64,000 nucleotides of DNA from Chloroflexota bacterium (GCA_029561345.1 JAKQJC010000031.1:42945-106944), one strand, 5' to 3'; shown: positions 25,302-33,834, numbered from the stretch's first letter. A program made the numbers and translations. Notes: generated from the sequence alone by a model not told the origin.

Positions 25302-26842
25302 GCGGAGAAAACCTGCTGGCAATTGACAACGGCACTCAGAGCGTCCGCGCCCTGCTGTTCGATCTGCACGGCAACCTGCTGGCCAAAAAGCAGGTGCCCT
25401 TTGAACCCTATTACTCCACTGCCCCCGGCCTGGCCGAACAGGACCCGGAGGTGTTTTGGAAGGCCGTCTGTGACGCCTGCCAGGGCCTGTGGCAGCAGCC
25501 CGGAGTGGATCGCAGCAGCATTGCCGCCGTCAGCCTCACCACGCAGCGCAACACCATGCTCAATCTCGATAAAAACGGCCAGCCCCTGCGCCCGGCCATC
25601 GTCTGGCTCGACCAGCGCCGCGCCGAAGGCGTGCCGCCGGTAGGCGGACTGTGGGGCGCGGCATTCCGCATCGCCGGAGCCTCTGAAACAGTGGCTTACC
25701 TGCAGGGCGAAGCCGAATGCAACTGGCTGCGCTTCAACCAGCCGGAGATCTGGAAGCAAACCTACCGCTATGTTTGCCTTTCAGGGTACCTCACCTACCG
25801 CCTGGTCAACCGCTTTGTCGATTCCACCGGCTGCACGGTGGCCTACCTGCCTTTTGACTATAAAACCCAGACCTGGGCCGGCAAATGGGACTGGAAATGG
25901 GAAGCTCTGGGCGTTGAAGCCGACAAGCTGACCGAACTGGCCCGCCCCACCGAAATTCTCGGCCAGATCACCCCCGCTGCCGCCGAAGCCACCGGCATTC
26001 CGGTGGGCCTGCCCCTGGTGGCCGCCGCCGCCGACAAAGCCTGCGAGGTGCTCGGTTCGGGCTGTGTGGAGCCGCATATCGCCTCGCTCAGCTATGGTTC
26101 CGCAGCCACCATCAACACCACCCACCAGAAATATATCGAGGTCATTCCGATGATCCCGCCCTATCCATCAGCCGTGCCGGGGGCTTACAGCATGGAGATC
26201 CAGATCTACCGCGGTTACTGGATGGTGAGCTGGTTCAAGCAGGAATTTGCCCTGCGCGAACAGCTTTTGGCCGAACAGCAGGGCGTGATCCCTGAGGCGC
26301 TTTTTGACGACCTGGTCAAATCGGTGCCGCCGGGCTGCGAAGGATTGGTGCTGCAGCCCTACTGGGCGCCCGGCCTGCGCCACCCTGGCCCTGAGGCGCG
26401 CGGTGCCATCATCGGCTTTGGCGGCATGCACACCCGCGCTCACATTTACCGCGCCATCCTTGAAGGCCTGGCCTATGCCCTGCGCGAAGGCGCTGAAAAC
26501 ACCAGCAAACGTTCCGGCGTGCCCATCACCGCGCTGCGCGTGGCCGGCGGCGGCAGCCAGAGCGAAGCCGCCATGCAGCTCACCGCCGATATCTTCGGCC
26601 TGCCGGCTTCGCGCCCGCATGTTTATGAAGCCTCTGGCCTGGGCGCCGCCATGGATGCGGCGGTGGGCATGAAGCTGCAGCCCGATTTCAAGACGGCCGT
26701 AGCCGAAATGACGCGCGTCCGCGACACCTTCGAGCCCGATCCGCACACCCACGCCATCTATGAGCAGTTATACCGCGAGGTGTATCTGCATATGTACCAG
26801 CACCTGAAACCGCTGTACAACACCCTCAGGCATATTCATTGA
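25298..26842 (+). CDS. FGGY-family carbohydrate kinase (glycerol/xylulose kinase type)
   Basis: ATP-dependent sugar or polyol kinase of 514 residues. The N-terminal actin-like domain starts with [20 protein letters not shown] (phosphate 1 motif) and the C-terminal domain has the [17 protein letters not shown] adenosine motif near 407-423. The catalytic Asp is expected in VWLDQR near 105. It lacks the exact GlpK substrate signature that I recall, so glycerol is not certain; being paired with GlpD, a glycerol or related triol substrate is likely. It follows the AGPS-like gene with an ATGA overlap and is ended by a strong bidirectional terminator. Confidence 0.88.
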   Translation: MSGENLLAIDNGTQSVRALLFDLHGNLLAKKQVPFEPYYSTAPGLAEQDPEVFWKAVCDACQGLWQQPGVDRSSIAAVSLTTQRNTMLNLDKNGQPLRPAIVWLDQRRAEGVPPVGGLWGAAFRIAGASETVAYLQGEAECNWLRFNQPEIWKQTYRYVCLSGYLTYRLVNRFVDSTGCTVAYLPFDYKTQTWAGKWDWKWEALGVEADKLTELARPTEILGQITPAAAEATGIPVGLPLVAAAADKACEVLGSGCVEPHIASLSYGSAATINTTHQKYIEVIPMIPPYPSAVPGAYSMEIQIYRGYWMVSWFKQEFALREQLLAEQQGVIPEALFDDLVKSVPPGCEGLVLQPYWAPGLRHPGPEARGAIIGFGGMHTRAHIYRAILEGLAYALREGAENTSKRSGVPITALRVAGGGSQSEAAMQLTADIFGLPASRPHVYEASGLGAAMDAAVGMKLQPDFKTAVAEMTRVRDTFEPDPHTHAIYEQLYREVYLHMYQHLKPLYNTLRHIH

Positions 26843-26859
26843 AACATTGCCTTAAAAAG

Positions 26860-26900
26860 CACCCCCGCAGTTGACTTCAATCTGCGGGGGTGTGTTTGTT
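26860..26900. terminator. bidirectional terminator between kinase and LiaF-like genes
   Basis: Eleven-bp perfect arms CACCCCCGCAG / CTGCGGGGGTG with an 11-base loop. T-rich tails occur on both strands, so it can end both convergent transcripts. Confidence 0.88.
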
Positions 26901-26914
26901 TCACATGGTGGGGA

Positions 26915-27850
26915 TCAATGAAAAATGATATCCCCGGAGCTCATGTTGATGATCTGGATGAGGATATGCGGTTCGCCTTCGCGAAAATTAGGGGTCTGCC
27001 ATTCGCCCTGCTGCGAGTGCTGCATCTTCATGGTCATGAAGTTGTCCGGCCGGATGAGCTTGCCCGAGCCCTTATCCAGCAGCTCAAGATGCACCGGCGC
27101 GTCTTTGGGCAGGTAAATATCCATCTTGCCCGAGCCGCTGTTCAGTTCCAGCAGGTAATTGGCTGTGGGCGGGGGCAGGCGCAGCACGGTTGAGCCGCTT
27201 CCGCTCTCAATTTTCAGGGCTTTCAGCACCGCCTGCTGCAGATTGATGTCGCTGCTGCCGCCGTTGAGCGTCAATTCGATGTCAAAAGGAATGGCCGGGT
27301 TGAACTGCAGGTCCCATCGGGATGTTTCCTCCGGCGGCATGCCCATCCACAGGGTGAAATTAAAGGGCTGGCCGTTGATGGAAATAAAGCGCTCGCGCTC
27401 ACCTTCGATGCTGATATCCACCGGCTGAAAATCTTTGAGGGCGCCCGCCAGCAAACGGCTGTCTCCCGCTTCCAGCGGTTTCAGGGTGAGCACCTGGTCG
27501 CCGGCCGAGACACTCAGCACAGCCGATGAAGCCCCGCGGATATCCTCGGAAATTTCATGCGTTTTAATGCTGGGGTCTTTGCCGTAGCCCAGCTGCGGCC
27601 CGGCCAGCACCAGCCCAAACACCAGCACCACGCTGAACACATCCAGCAGGGCGCGCAGCCAGTGCATGCGGTTGCCAACAAGCATGTGCAACCCGGTCAT
27701 CACCAGCAGCAAAGGCCACAGGTTGAACAGCATGGGCAGGTTGATGGGAGGGATGGCGAGCACGCCCATTTCGCTGGCCAGCCAGAGCAAACCAACGCCA
27801 ATTAACATGATCGGCCAAAAAATCGAATGATAATGACGATCTTCTTCCAT
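26915..27850 (-). CDS. LiaI/LiaF-like membrane protein with C-terminal beta domain
   Basis: A 311-residue protein with three to four N-terminal membrane helices (about 8-95; first helix IFWPIMLIGVGLLWLAS) and a long extracytoplasmic or cytoplasmic beta-rich domain (about 110-311) resembling the toastrack/DUF4097-type adhesin fold (repeated GSGSTVLRLP, NSGSGKMDIYLP and DKGSGKLIRP strands). LiaF-type proteins sense or restrain cell-envelope stress signalling, but no LiaRS pair is adjacent. An AAGGAAA site precedes the ATG. It is the last gene of a minus-strand group with the MFS and MoaD-like genes. Sensing role is inferred from family only. Confidence 0.75.
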   Translation of the reverse strand: MEEDRHYHSIFWPIMLIGVGLLWLASEMGVLAIPPINLPMLFNLWPLLLVMTGLHMLVGNRMHWLRALLDVFSVVLVFGLVLAGPQLGYGKDPSIKTHEISEDIRGASSAVLSVSAGDQVLTLKPLEAGDSRLLAGALKDFQPVDISIEGERERFISINGQPFNFTLWMGMPPEETSRWDLQFNPAIPFDIELTLNGGSSDINLQQAVLKALKIESGSGSTVLRLPPPTANYLLELNSGSGKMDIYLPKDAPVHLELLDKGSGKLIRPDNFMTMKMQHSQQGEWQTPNFREGEPHILIQIINMSSGDIIFH

Positions 27851-27876
27851 AGTTGAATTTCCTTAACCCTATTTTA

Positions 27877-29085
27877 TCATTCTTTTGCGCGGTTGAATAA
27901 CGCCAGGATCGGAGATAATATCACGCTGGAAGCCACCAGGGCCGCCGTCATGCCCCATTGGGCGGCCACCAGCCCCAAAGCCGGGCCGCCGGCAATCTGA
28001 CCGAGGGCATCCACCTGCGAGCTCATCGAAAGCACGGTGGCGCGCACCCCCGAATCGAGGCGCTGATTGACCCAGGCGGTGTACAGCGGGGCAATGGCCA
28101 CCCGGGCCGCAAAGATCACCCAATAGCTGAGCACGCACAGCCAGAACCACGGGCTTAAGCCAAACACAGCCACTGCCGCCACCAGCACCACCGTGAAGCC
28201 TTTCACGCTGCGCGCGGTGGCCGCCGTGCTGCCGGTGTCGGTGCGGCGCTGCGCCCAGCCGGCCACCCAGATGGACAGCAGCATCCCCACCAGGCGCAGC
28301 GCGCCGGTCCAGACCACCGGTGAAAGCTCCGGCCAGGCCGGCAGGCCCACGTCCTCAATGAGATGGGCTGTCCACAGGCGGTCAAGCGCTTCGCTGTACA
28401 GACCAAAGAAAAAGCCAATCCACAGAATATTGCCCAGGGCCGGGCGCTGGCGCACTGATTTCAGGCCGTCGCGGAAGGTGGCAAACAGGGCCGCCCAGGT
28501 ACGGCGTTCTTCGCGCGGCGCCGGCTTGAAGCCGTGCTCCTGCATGGCGGCGATCAAAAAGAGGCCCAGCAGCAAAAAACCGGCCCCGCCAGAGACCACC
28601 GGCCAGTTGACCCCCAGGTTGCCCAGCAAAATGCCGCCGATGACGCCCGCCACGCCGGCAGCCTGTTCAATTTGCGCGCCGTTCAGAAAAGCCTGGCCGG
28701 CGGCTTCCTCGCCGATTTCATCGGTGATCCAGGCGGCGGTGGCGCCGCTGGTGAAGGTGTGGCCCAGTCCCCAGATCACCTGGGCGATCAGGATGGGCAT
28801 GAAAAACGGAAAAGAACCCTCAACCATAAAGGCCAGCCCGATGAGGAACATGCCAATGAGGATGGAGAGGCGGCGGCTGAACACATCGGCCACCACGCCT
28901 GTGGGAACTTCAAAGAGAAACACGCTGGTTTCCAGCACGGTGCCCACCAGCACCAGCTCCAGAGGCGTGAGCAGGGCCATGGTCACCTGGTAAACGCTGC
29001 TGGCGGTGAAAATCAGGCTGTAAAGAAAAGCCGTGACGCCCGTCATGATCAGATAAACTTTCAGGGGAGGCAGCGGTTTCATCAC
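27877..29085 (-). CDS. MFS transporter
   Basis: Major facilitator of 402 residues with twelve predicted membrane helices. The N-terminal half carries the loop 2-3 signature in degenerate form (GVVADVFSRRLSILIGMFLI near 62-81). The pattern fits drug- or metabolite-efflux members rather than sugar symporters, but no substrate residue is recognised. It lies between the MoaD-like gene (38 bp upstream) and the LiaF-like gene (26 bp downstream) on the same strand. Confidence 0.87.
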   Translation of the reverse strand: MMKPLPPLKVYLIMTGVTAFLYSLIFTASSVYQVTMALLTPLELVLVGTVLETSVFLFEVPTGVVADVFSRRLSILIGMFLIGLAFMVEGSFPFFMPILIAQVIWGLGHTFTSGATAAWITDEIGEEAAGQAFLNGAQIEQAAGVAGVIGGILLGNLGVNWPVVSGGAGFLLLGLFLIAAMQEHGFKPAPREERRTWAALFATFRDGLKSVRQRPALGNILWIGFFFGLYSEALDRLWTAHLIEDVGLPAWPELSPVVWTGALRLVGMLLSIWVAGWAQRRTDTGSTAATARSVKGFTVVLVAAVAVFGLSPWFWLCVLSYWVIFAARVAIAPLYTAWVNQRLDSGVRATVLSMSSQVDALGQIAGGPALGLVAAQWGMTAALVASSVILSPILALFNRAKE

Positions 29086-29123
29086 AGGTTGTTCCCGTTG
29101 GCATAAAGACGGAAACCGGCGGT

Positions 29124-29423
29124 TTAAGGCCGGGGCGGCGCTCCGCCAGCCACCGGCGGAAAGAAATCCACCTGGTCGCCCGGTTTCAGAATGGTGTGCA
29201 GCGCCTCGGGCAGGGTGGCGGCGTCTTCGCCGTTAATAAACACATGCACATGCGGGAAAAGCTCGCCGGCTTCATCCAGCCAGTGCTGGCGCAGCACCGG
29301 AACCTGCGCTGCCGCGGCATCAATGGCATTTTTTAATGAAGCGTCATCAGGAAGCTCAACCATGATGTGCTTGACCCCGGCCAGCAGGCGGAAAGTGGCA
29401 TAAAGTGTCAGGCAAATCTTCAT
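29124..29423 (-). CDS. MoaD/ThiS-family ubiquitin-like sulfur carrier
   Basis: A beta-grasp protein of 99 residues. Family sulfur carriers are adenylated and thiocarboxylated at a C-terminal Gly-Gly. Here the usual end VDFFPPVAGG is followed by five further residues (APPRP), so the Gly-Gly is not terminal. The start at 29423 has an AGGTG site at eight bases; an ATG six codons upstream (29441) is the alternative. No moaE, moeB or thiF gene is nearby. It may serve molybdopterin, tungsten cofactor or sulfur transfer, or require clipping by a JAMM peptidase. Confidence 0.8.
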   Translation of the reverse strand: MKICLTLYATFRLLAGVKHIMVELPDDASLKNAIDAAAAQVPVLRQHWLDEAGELFPHVHVFINGEDAATLPEALHTILKPGDQVDFFPPVAGGAPPRP

Positions 29424-29606
29424 TATATATGCACCTTTCATCCATTCCTTACGCAGTATTAATGCTTCCTGATTGTATCATATCTTGTTTTTTTGCCCCC
29501 CTTTATGCCATACTGACTTTAGATTTTAGGGAACACATTTCCCCATTTCGACGTCTTATACCTGTCTTCTCAAAGGCAATTTCATTTTCAGGAGGCTATA
29601 TTTTCC

Positions 29607-30998
29607 ATGAAGCAAATCGCTGTTGCGTTCACCATCGCCCTGCTGCTGGTCGGCCTGGCGCTGCCCGTTGTGGTCACCCAGGTTGATGCCGCCAGCGGCA
29701 TTCCCACCTTTTCCGTGGTCAGCGTTGCCCCCGGCGAAAAGGTCACCATTCAGACCGATAATTTCCCGGCCAACAAAACCTTCCTGGTGCTGATTGGGGA
29801 ATACGGCACCCTCGGCAAGGGCGGCACCCCCATCACCACCATCGAATCGGGCAAGGGCGGCGCCTTCCAGGCCACCTTCACCCTGCCCGAAGCGCTGAAG
29901 AAGAACGAAAAGCTGGCCATCCGCCTCGAAAGCAGCACCGGCGGCTATTATGCCTACAACTGGTTTGATAACGTCACCATCACCAGCTCCAGTTCCACCT
30001 CGGCTCCGTCCGCTTCGGCGCCTTCCACCAGCAACCCGGCCCCCAAAGGCTACACCGGCATCCCCACCTTTTCCATCAGCTCGGTGGATGCGGGCAAGAA
30101 GGTCAGCATCACCACCAACAACTTCCCGGCTGGTTATGATTTCAAGGTGCTGATTAATAAGTTCGGCACCCTGGGCATCGGCGGCACCCAGGTGGCTACC
30201 ACCAGTTCGGGCAATGGCGGCAGCTTCAATGCCAGCTATGAACTTCCCGCGGCGCTGAAAGATGAATGCCGCCTGGCCATCCGCCTCGAAAGCACCAAGG
30301 GCGGTTTCTATGCCTTCAACTGGTTCGACAATCCAGTCAGCGGCTGCAAGAACACCACACCCGCCCCCACCTACAATCCTTCCGTCACCTTCACCAGCGT
30401 GGAAGTGGGCGTCAAGGTTACCCTCAAGGCTTCGGGCTTCCCGGCTGAAACCGAGGTCAAGGTGCTGATGGGCAAGTTCGGCACCATGGGCGTGGGCGGC
30501 ACGCAGGTGGCTTCGGTCAAGACCGATAAAAACGGCGTGCTGGCTGCCACCTATGATATTCCATCGGCGCTGAAAGAAGAATGCCAGGTGGTGGTGCGCA
30601 TTGAAAGCACCAGCGGCGGCTATGTTACCTATAACTGGTTCAACAATTTTGCCAGCGGCTCCACCAAATGCACCACCAAGCCCGGCTATTATCCTTCGGA
30701 TACGGGTGAAAACCGCGGTCTGCCCTACATGACCATCACCGCCGTGGATAAAGGCAAGAGCGTCACCTTCACCGCCTACAACCTGCCCGCCAATGCCGAC
30801 TTCAAAGTGCTGCTGGGCAAGTTCGGCACCATGGGCGTGGGCGGCACGGAAGTGTCCACCTTCAGCTCGGGCAAGGGCGGCAGCGTCAGCATCACGGTGA
30901 ATATTCCCGCCAGTTTCAAAGACACCACCCCCATCGCCATCCGCATTGAAAGCACCAAGGGCGGCTATTACGCCTACAACTGGTTCAACAATAAATAA
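29607..30998 (+). CDS. secreted protein of four tandem repeats, unknown function
   Basis: A 463-residue exported protein: signal peptide (1-29, cleaved near VDAAS) and four domains of about 95 residues starting near 31, 151, 256 and 371. Each opens with a P-T-F-S or equivalent strand, continues with a KVTI...NFPA strand pair, a FGTLGxGGT motif and a beta stretch, and ends with AIRLES, GGYYAYNWF and DN or NN. Linkers are rich in Ser, Pro and Ala. The regular beta pattern suggests an immunoglobulin-like surface fold. I do not recognise the family. An AGGAGG site precedes the ATG, and MITE copy 3 begins directly after the stop. Confidence 0.85.
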   Translation: MKQIAVAFTIALLLVGLALPVVVTQVDAASGIPTFSVVSVAPGEKVTIQTDNFPANKTFLVLIGEYGTLGKGGTPITTIESGKGGAFQATFTLPEALKKNEKLAIRLESSTGGYYAYNWFDNVTITSSSSTSAPSASAPSTSNPAPKGYTGIPTFSISSVDAGKKVSITTNNFPAGYDFKVLINKFGTLGIGGTQVATTSSGNGGSFNASYELPAALKDECRLAIRLESTKGGFYAFNWFDNPVSGCKNTTPAPTYNPSVTFTSVEVGVKVTLKASGFPAETEVKVLMGKFGTMGVGGTQVASVKTDKNGVLAATYDIPSALKEECQVVVRIESTSGGYVTYNWFNNFASGSTKCTTKPGYYPSDTGENRGLPYMTITAVDKGKSVTFTAYNLPANADFKVLLGKFGTMGVGGTEVSTFSSGKGGSVSITVNIPASFKDTTPIAIRIESTKGGYYAYNWFNNK

Positions 30999-31002
30999 GA
31001 TA

Positions 31003-31179
31003 ACTACGTTGACAATATCGCATTAAGATTATCCGCCACCCACCCCCCTCCCAATTTTGGGAGGGGGCGACTGTTAATTGTGGTTTTTTGTCCCCCTCAG
31101 GAGGGACAAAAAACCACGCGCGGTTAATTTTCTGATTGAAAGCGATAAAAACCAGGAAATGTGCCATTGTCAAACTACT
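31003..31179 (+). mobile_element. MITE-like element, copy 3 (177 bp)
   Basis: Terminal repeats at 31003-31024 and 31158-31179, the CCCCCCTCCCAA-type hairpin, the GTTTTTTGTCCCCC / GGGACAAAAAAC hairpin and the TTTTCTG / CAGGAAA region, in the same order as copy 1. It lies immediately after the stop of the repeat-protein gene, where it may also act as its terminator. Confidence 0.72.
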
Positions 31180-31221
31180 CAGGCAGGGCACAAAAAGACC
31201 AGACAAACCGCTCCCTGAGCG

Positions 31222-31330
31222 CCTGCCCTCGCTGCTGTGGGGGCCTGCCTTCGCTGCTGCGGGGGACTGCCTTCGCTGCTGCGGGGGCCTGCCCTCGCTG
31301 CTGCGGGGGACTGTCCTCACGCAGTGGGGA
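31222..31330 (+). repeat. 22-bp tandem repeat, about 4.8 units
   Basis: Units of 22 bp, consensus MCTGCCYTCGCTGCTGCGGG plus GG, start at 31222, 31244, 31266 and 31288, and a diverged partial unit runs to 31330. There are no spacers, so it is not a CRISPR array. The remaining intergenic sequence (30999-31439) contains MITE copy 3 and the atp promoter. Confidence 0.85.
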
Positions 31331-31400
31331 TGCTTGCCCCGCTTTTTGACTTAATTGAGGTGATAAACTTCCTGAAAATGGTCCGATTCGCTAAAAAAAT

Positions 31401-31428
31401 TTGCTTGTAAAATCACCTATGTTATAAT
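31401..31428 (+). promoter_or_regulatory. promoter of the F0 ATP synthase operon
   Basis: TTGCTT (31401-31406), 16-bp spacer and TATAAT (31423-31428). Transcription should begin about 31435, only some five bases before the atpI ATG, so the message is nearly leaderless and carries no ribosome site. Confidence 0.65.
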
Positions 31429-31439
31429 AATCTATACAT

Positions 31440-31733
31440 ATGAGCCAGAATCCATCCGGCCCAACCTCAAAACAACAGATCATCAACCTGGCCCTTGCGA
31501 CAGCAGCGGGACAGGTTGGTTGTCTTACTTTAATTATCGTTCTGGCAGCGGTCATCGGCGGCCTGTGGCTGGATGCACAGTTCAACACCGGCCATGTCTT
31601 ACTGTTTACCCTGCTGATCATCAGCCTGCCCGTGTCACTGGCGGTCATGTTCGTTGTGGTGCGCGCGGCGACAGGCCGAATTCAGACCCAATCAACCTCG
31701 AAAAAGGAGGCCAACCTTGGAAAAGACTCGTAA
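31440..31733 (+). CDS. AtpI/AtpZ-like F0 assembly protein
   Basis: A 97-residue membrane protein with two helices (about 20-45 with VGCLTLIIVLAAVIGGLWLD, and 52-78) of the putative F0F1 AtpI/AtpZ/DUF-type group found at the head of atp operons. It is thought to help assemble the c-ring or carry Mg2+, but this is not settled. There is no ribosome site before the ATG; see the promoter entry. The 3' end overlaps atpB by 17 bp. Confidence 0.85.
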   Translation: MSQNPSGPTSKQQIINLALATAAGQVGCLTLIIVLAAVIGGLWLDAQFNTGHVLLFTLLIISLPVSLAVMFVVVRAATGRIQTQSTSKKEANLGKDS

Positions 31734-32694
31734 GTGGCGTTACGGCATCAATCGTTGGATAATTCTGCTCTTGTTGATCGCCCTTGTCGTCATAATGGTT
31801 TTTGTCCCCCGCATCCAGCCTCATATCCAGGTGGCGCCGGAAAACGTTTCACATGGACCGCTTTTCTCCCTGCCGGTCCTCGGTGATTTTTACCTCACCA
31901 ACACCCTCGTTGCCATGGTGCTGATGGATATCATCCTGCTGGGCATCGGCTATGCGGTTTACCGCACCATCAAGAAAGGCGACCTGGTGCCCCACGGCCT
32001 GGCCGGCGCGATGGAAGCCTTGCTGGAGGTCATCTACAATCTGACCGAATCTTCAGCTGGCAAGTGGGCGCGCAAAATCTTCCCCTACTTTGCCACCATT
32101 TCGCTGATGGTGGTGGTCTCCAACCTGATGGAAATGCTGCCCGGCGTGGACAGCATCGGCGTGCTGGAAGAATCACCTCACGGCAATCCGCTGTGGGTGA
32201 TGATCCCCGGTTTCATGGCAGCCGTGGTGCAGGGCAGCGCCGAACACCTCGGCGAAGGATACGTGGTGGTGCCCTACGTGCGCGTGCTTTCCACCGACCT
32301 CAACTTCACCGCCGCGCTGGCTGTCGTCTCTGTTGCCATGACCCAGGTGATCGGCTTCCAGGCCCAGGGCTGGCGCTACCTCATCAAATTCTTTAACTTC
32401 ACCACCCTCATCTCCAAGCCCGTTTTCGGCCTGATCGACCTGCTGGTGGGCCTGCTGGAGATCATCTCGGAATTTTCCAAAGTGCTCTCATTCACCTTCC
32501 GGTTGTTCGGCAATATCTTTGCCGGCTCGGTGCTGCTCTTCCTGCTGGGAAGCATGCTGCCATTCTTACAATCGGGCATGATGTTGTTTGAATTTTTCAT
32601 CGGCATGATCCAGGCGGTGGTGTTTGGCATGCTGACCATGATCTTCATGTCGCAGGCCACTCATGGGCACGGCGCCGAAGAACATCACGAATAA
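31717..32694 (+). CDS. atpB: ATP synthase F0 subunit a
   Basis: Stator channel subunit of 325 residues, forming the proton half-channels with the c-ring. It has an N-terminal membrane helix and about five more, with the essential Arg region in the C-terminal helices (LSFTFRLFGNIFAGSVLLFL near 252-271, whose Arg is the conserved channel residue). The best start is TTG at 31717, since AAAAAGGAGG lies four bases upstream and no suitable ATG exists in the first 50 codons. It overlaps the end of atpI. The frame reading back to 31654 has no ribosome site. Confidence 0.94.
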   Translation: MEKTRKWRYGINRWIILLLLIALVVIMVFVPRIQPHIQVAPENVSHGPLFSLPVLGDFYLTNTLVAMVLMDIILLGIGYAVYRTIKKGDLVPHGLAGAMEALLEVIYNLTESSAGKWARKIFPYFATISLMVVVSNLMEMLPGVDSIGVLEESPHGNPLWVMIPGFMAAVVQGSAEHLGEGYVVVPYVRVLSTDLNFTAALAVVSVAMTQVIGFQAQGWRYLIKFFNFTTLISKPVFGLIDLLVGLLEIISEFSKVLSFTFRLFGNIFAGSVLLFLLGSMLPFLQSGMMLFEFFIGMIQAVVFGMLTMIFMSQATHGHGAEEHHE

Positions 32695-32728
32695 TCATCC
32701 ATAATCTGATTCAGGAGGAACACAGACA

Positions 32729-32965
32729 ATGACCGGAGATATTGTTGAAGCTGCAAAATTTATTGGCGCCGGCCTTTCCATGATCGGAGCGTTGGGCGGC
32801 GGCGTGGGTATCGGCCTCAGCGTTCAGGGCGCCCTTGAGGGCATGGCCCGCAACCCCGATGCCTACGGCACCCTTCTCACCAACATGATCCTGGGCATCG
32901 CCTTCTCTGAAGCCATTGCCATTTACTGCCTGGTGATCGCCTTCTTAATGCTGTTCGTGCTCTGA
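32729..32965 (+). CDS. atpE: ATP synthase F0 subunit c
   Basis: Proteolipid of 78 residues forming the rotor ring. Two membrane helices are joined by the polar loop ARNP. Helix 1 has the packed glycine motif GGGVGIGL (near 23-30); helix 2 carries the ion-binding carboxylate Glu in FSEAIAIY (near 59). At positions where sodium-binding c subunits have Gln in helix 1 and Ser-Thr after the Glu, this protein has Ile and Ala-Ile, so proton coupling is inferred. An AGGAGG site precedes the ATG. Confidence 0.96.
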   Translation: MTGDIVEAAKFIGAGLSMIGALGGGVGIGLSVQGALEGMARNPDAYGTLLTNMILGIAFSEAIAIYCLVIAFLMLFVL

Positions 32966-32993
32966 GCCAGGCGCTCTCAGAAAGGAGTATCCC

Positions 32994-33731
32994 TTGGAAA
33001 AACTGGGTCTTAACCTCGGTTACCTGTTGGTGCAAATTCTCAACTTTGCCATTTTGTTTATTGTGCTGCGCAAATGGGTCTATGAACCGGTTTTGGGCCT
33101 GCTGGACAAACGCCGCCAGACCATTGCCCAGGGCCTTGAAGATGCCCGCATTGCCGCCGAAGCCCGCGCCAACGCCGAACGCGACGCCGAAAAAATCGTC
33201 GCCGAAGCCCAGGCCCGCGCTGCCCAGGTGGTGCGCGAGGCCACCGACCGCGCTGATGCAGCCGCCCGCGATGTGAAAGCCGCCGCTGACGCCGAAGTGG
33301 CCAAAGCGCGCGAAGCCGCCCTGGCCGAAGTGGCTCAGGAACGCAACCGCATTCTCGGCGAACTGCGCAGCCAGGTGGCTGCCCTGGCGGTGGCCGCCGC
33401 GCAAAAGATTGTCGGCGAAACGCTGGACGAAAAGCGCCAGCACGCCCTGGTGGATCAATTTTTCTCTGGCATCAAAGCCGGCAAGGTCACCCTGCTTGAG
33501 GAAAACACCGTCACCGGCGCCAGCGCCGAAATCACCTCGGCCCTGCCCCTCACGGCCGAAGAACAGAAAATCATTCGCGGCGAGCTGGCCCCGGCGCTCA
33601 GCAGCGGCGCGGAAATTAAATTTGCCGTTGATCCAGGCATTCTCGGCGGCCTGATCGTCCGCGTGGGCGACAAGGTGGTGGACGGTTCCGTCACCGGTCA
33701 GCTTCAGGGTCTGCGCCAGAACCTGAAATAA
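32994..33731 (+). CDS. atpF: ATP synthase subunit b fused to a delta C-terminal domain
   Basis: Peripheral-stalk protein of 245 residues. Residues 1-30 are the membrane anchor (LLVQILNFAILFIVLRKWVY), 30-165 are an Ala/Glu/Arg-rich coiled coil as in subunit b, and about 175-245 match the C-terminal part of subunit delta (KIIRGELAPAL, then DPGILGGLIVRVGDKVVDGS near 217-236). The N-terminal helical bundle of delta is absent. The start is TTG at 32994, eight bases after AAAGGAG. A b-delta fusion is known in mycobacteria with a full delta; this shorter form is different. A terminator follows and no F1 gene is present. Confidence 0.9.
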   Translation: MEKLGLNLGYLLVQILNFAILFIVLRKWVYEPVLGLLDKRRQTIAQGLEDARIAAEARANAERDAEKIVAEAQARAAQVVREATDRADAAARDVKAAADAEVAKAREAALAEVAQERNRILGELRSQVAALAVAAAQKIVGETLDEKRQHALVDQFFSGIKAGKVTLLEENTVTGASAEITSALPLTAEEQKIIRGELAPALSSGAEIKFAVDPGILGGLIVRVGDKVVDGSVTGQLQGLRQNLK

Positions 33732-33756
33732 ATTCCTCCTCTGATGAGATGATTGA

Positions 33757-33787
33757 GGCACGGCTGAAAGCTGTGCCTTTTTCTTTT
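33757..33787 (+). terminator. terminator of the F0 operon
   Basis: Nine-bp arms GGCACGGCT / AGCTGTGCC (one G-T) around GAA, followed by a T-rich tail TTTTTCTTTT. It marks the end of the operon before murE. Confidence 0.88.
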
Positions 33788-33834
33788 ACAGCCTGTTCAG
33801 ACAGCCCGGATGAAACATCCACCCTGAAATGTGA

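Noticed and set aside
31222..31330. Possible CRISPR array
   Set aside because: Units are directly adjacent with no unique spacers, and no cas gene is near.
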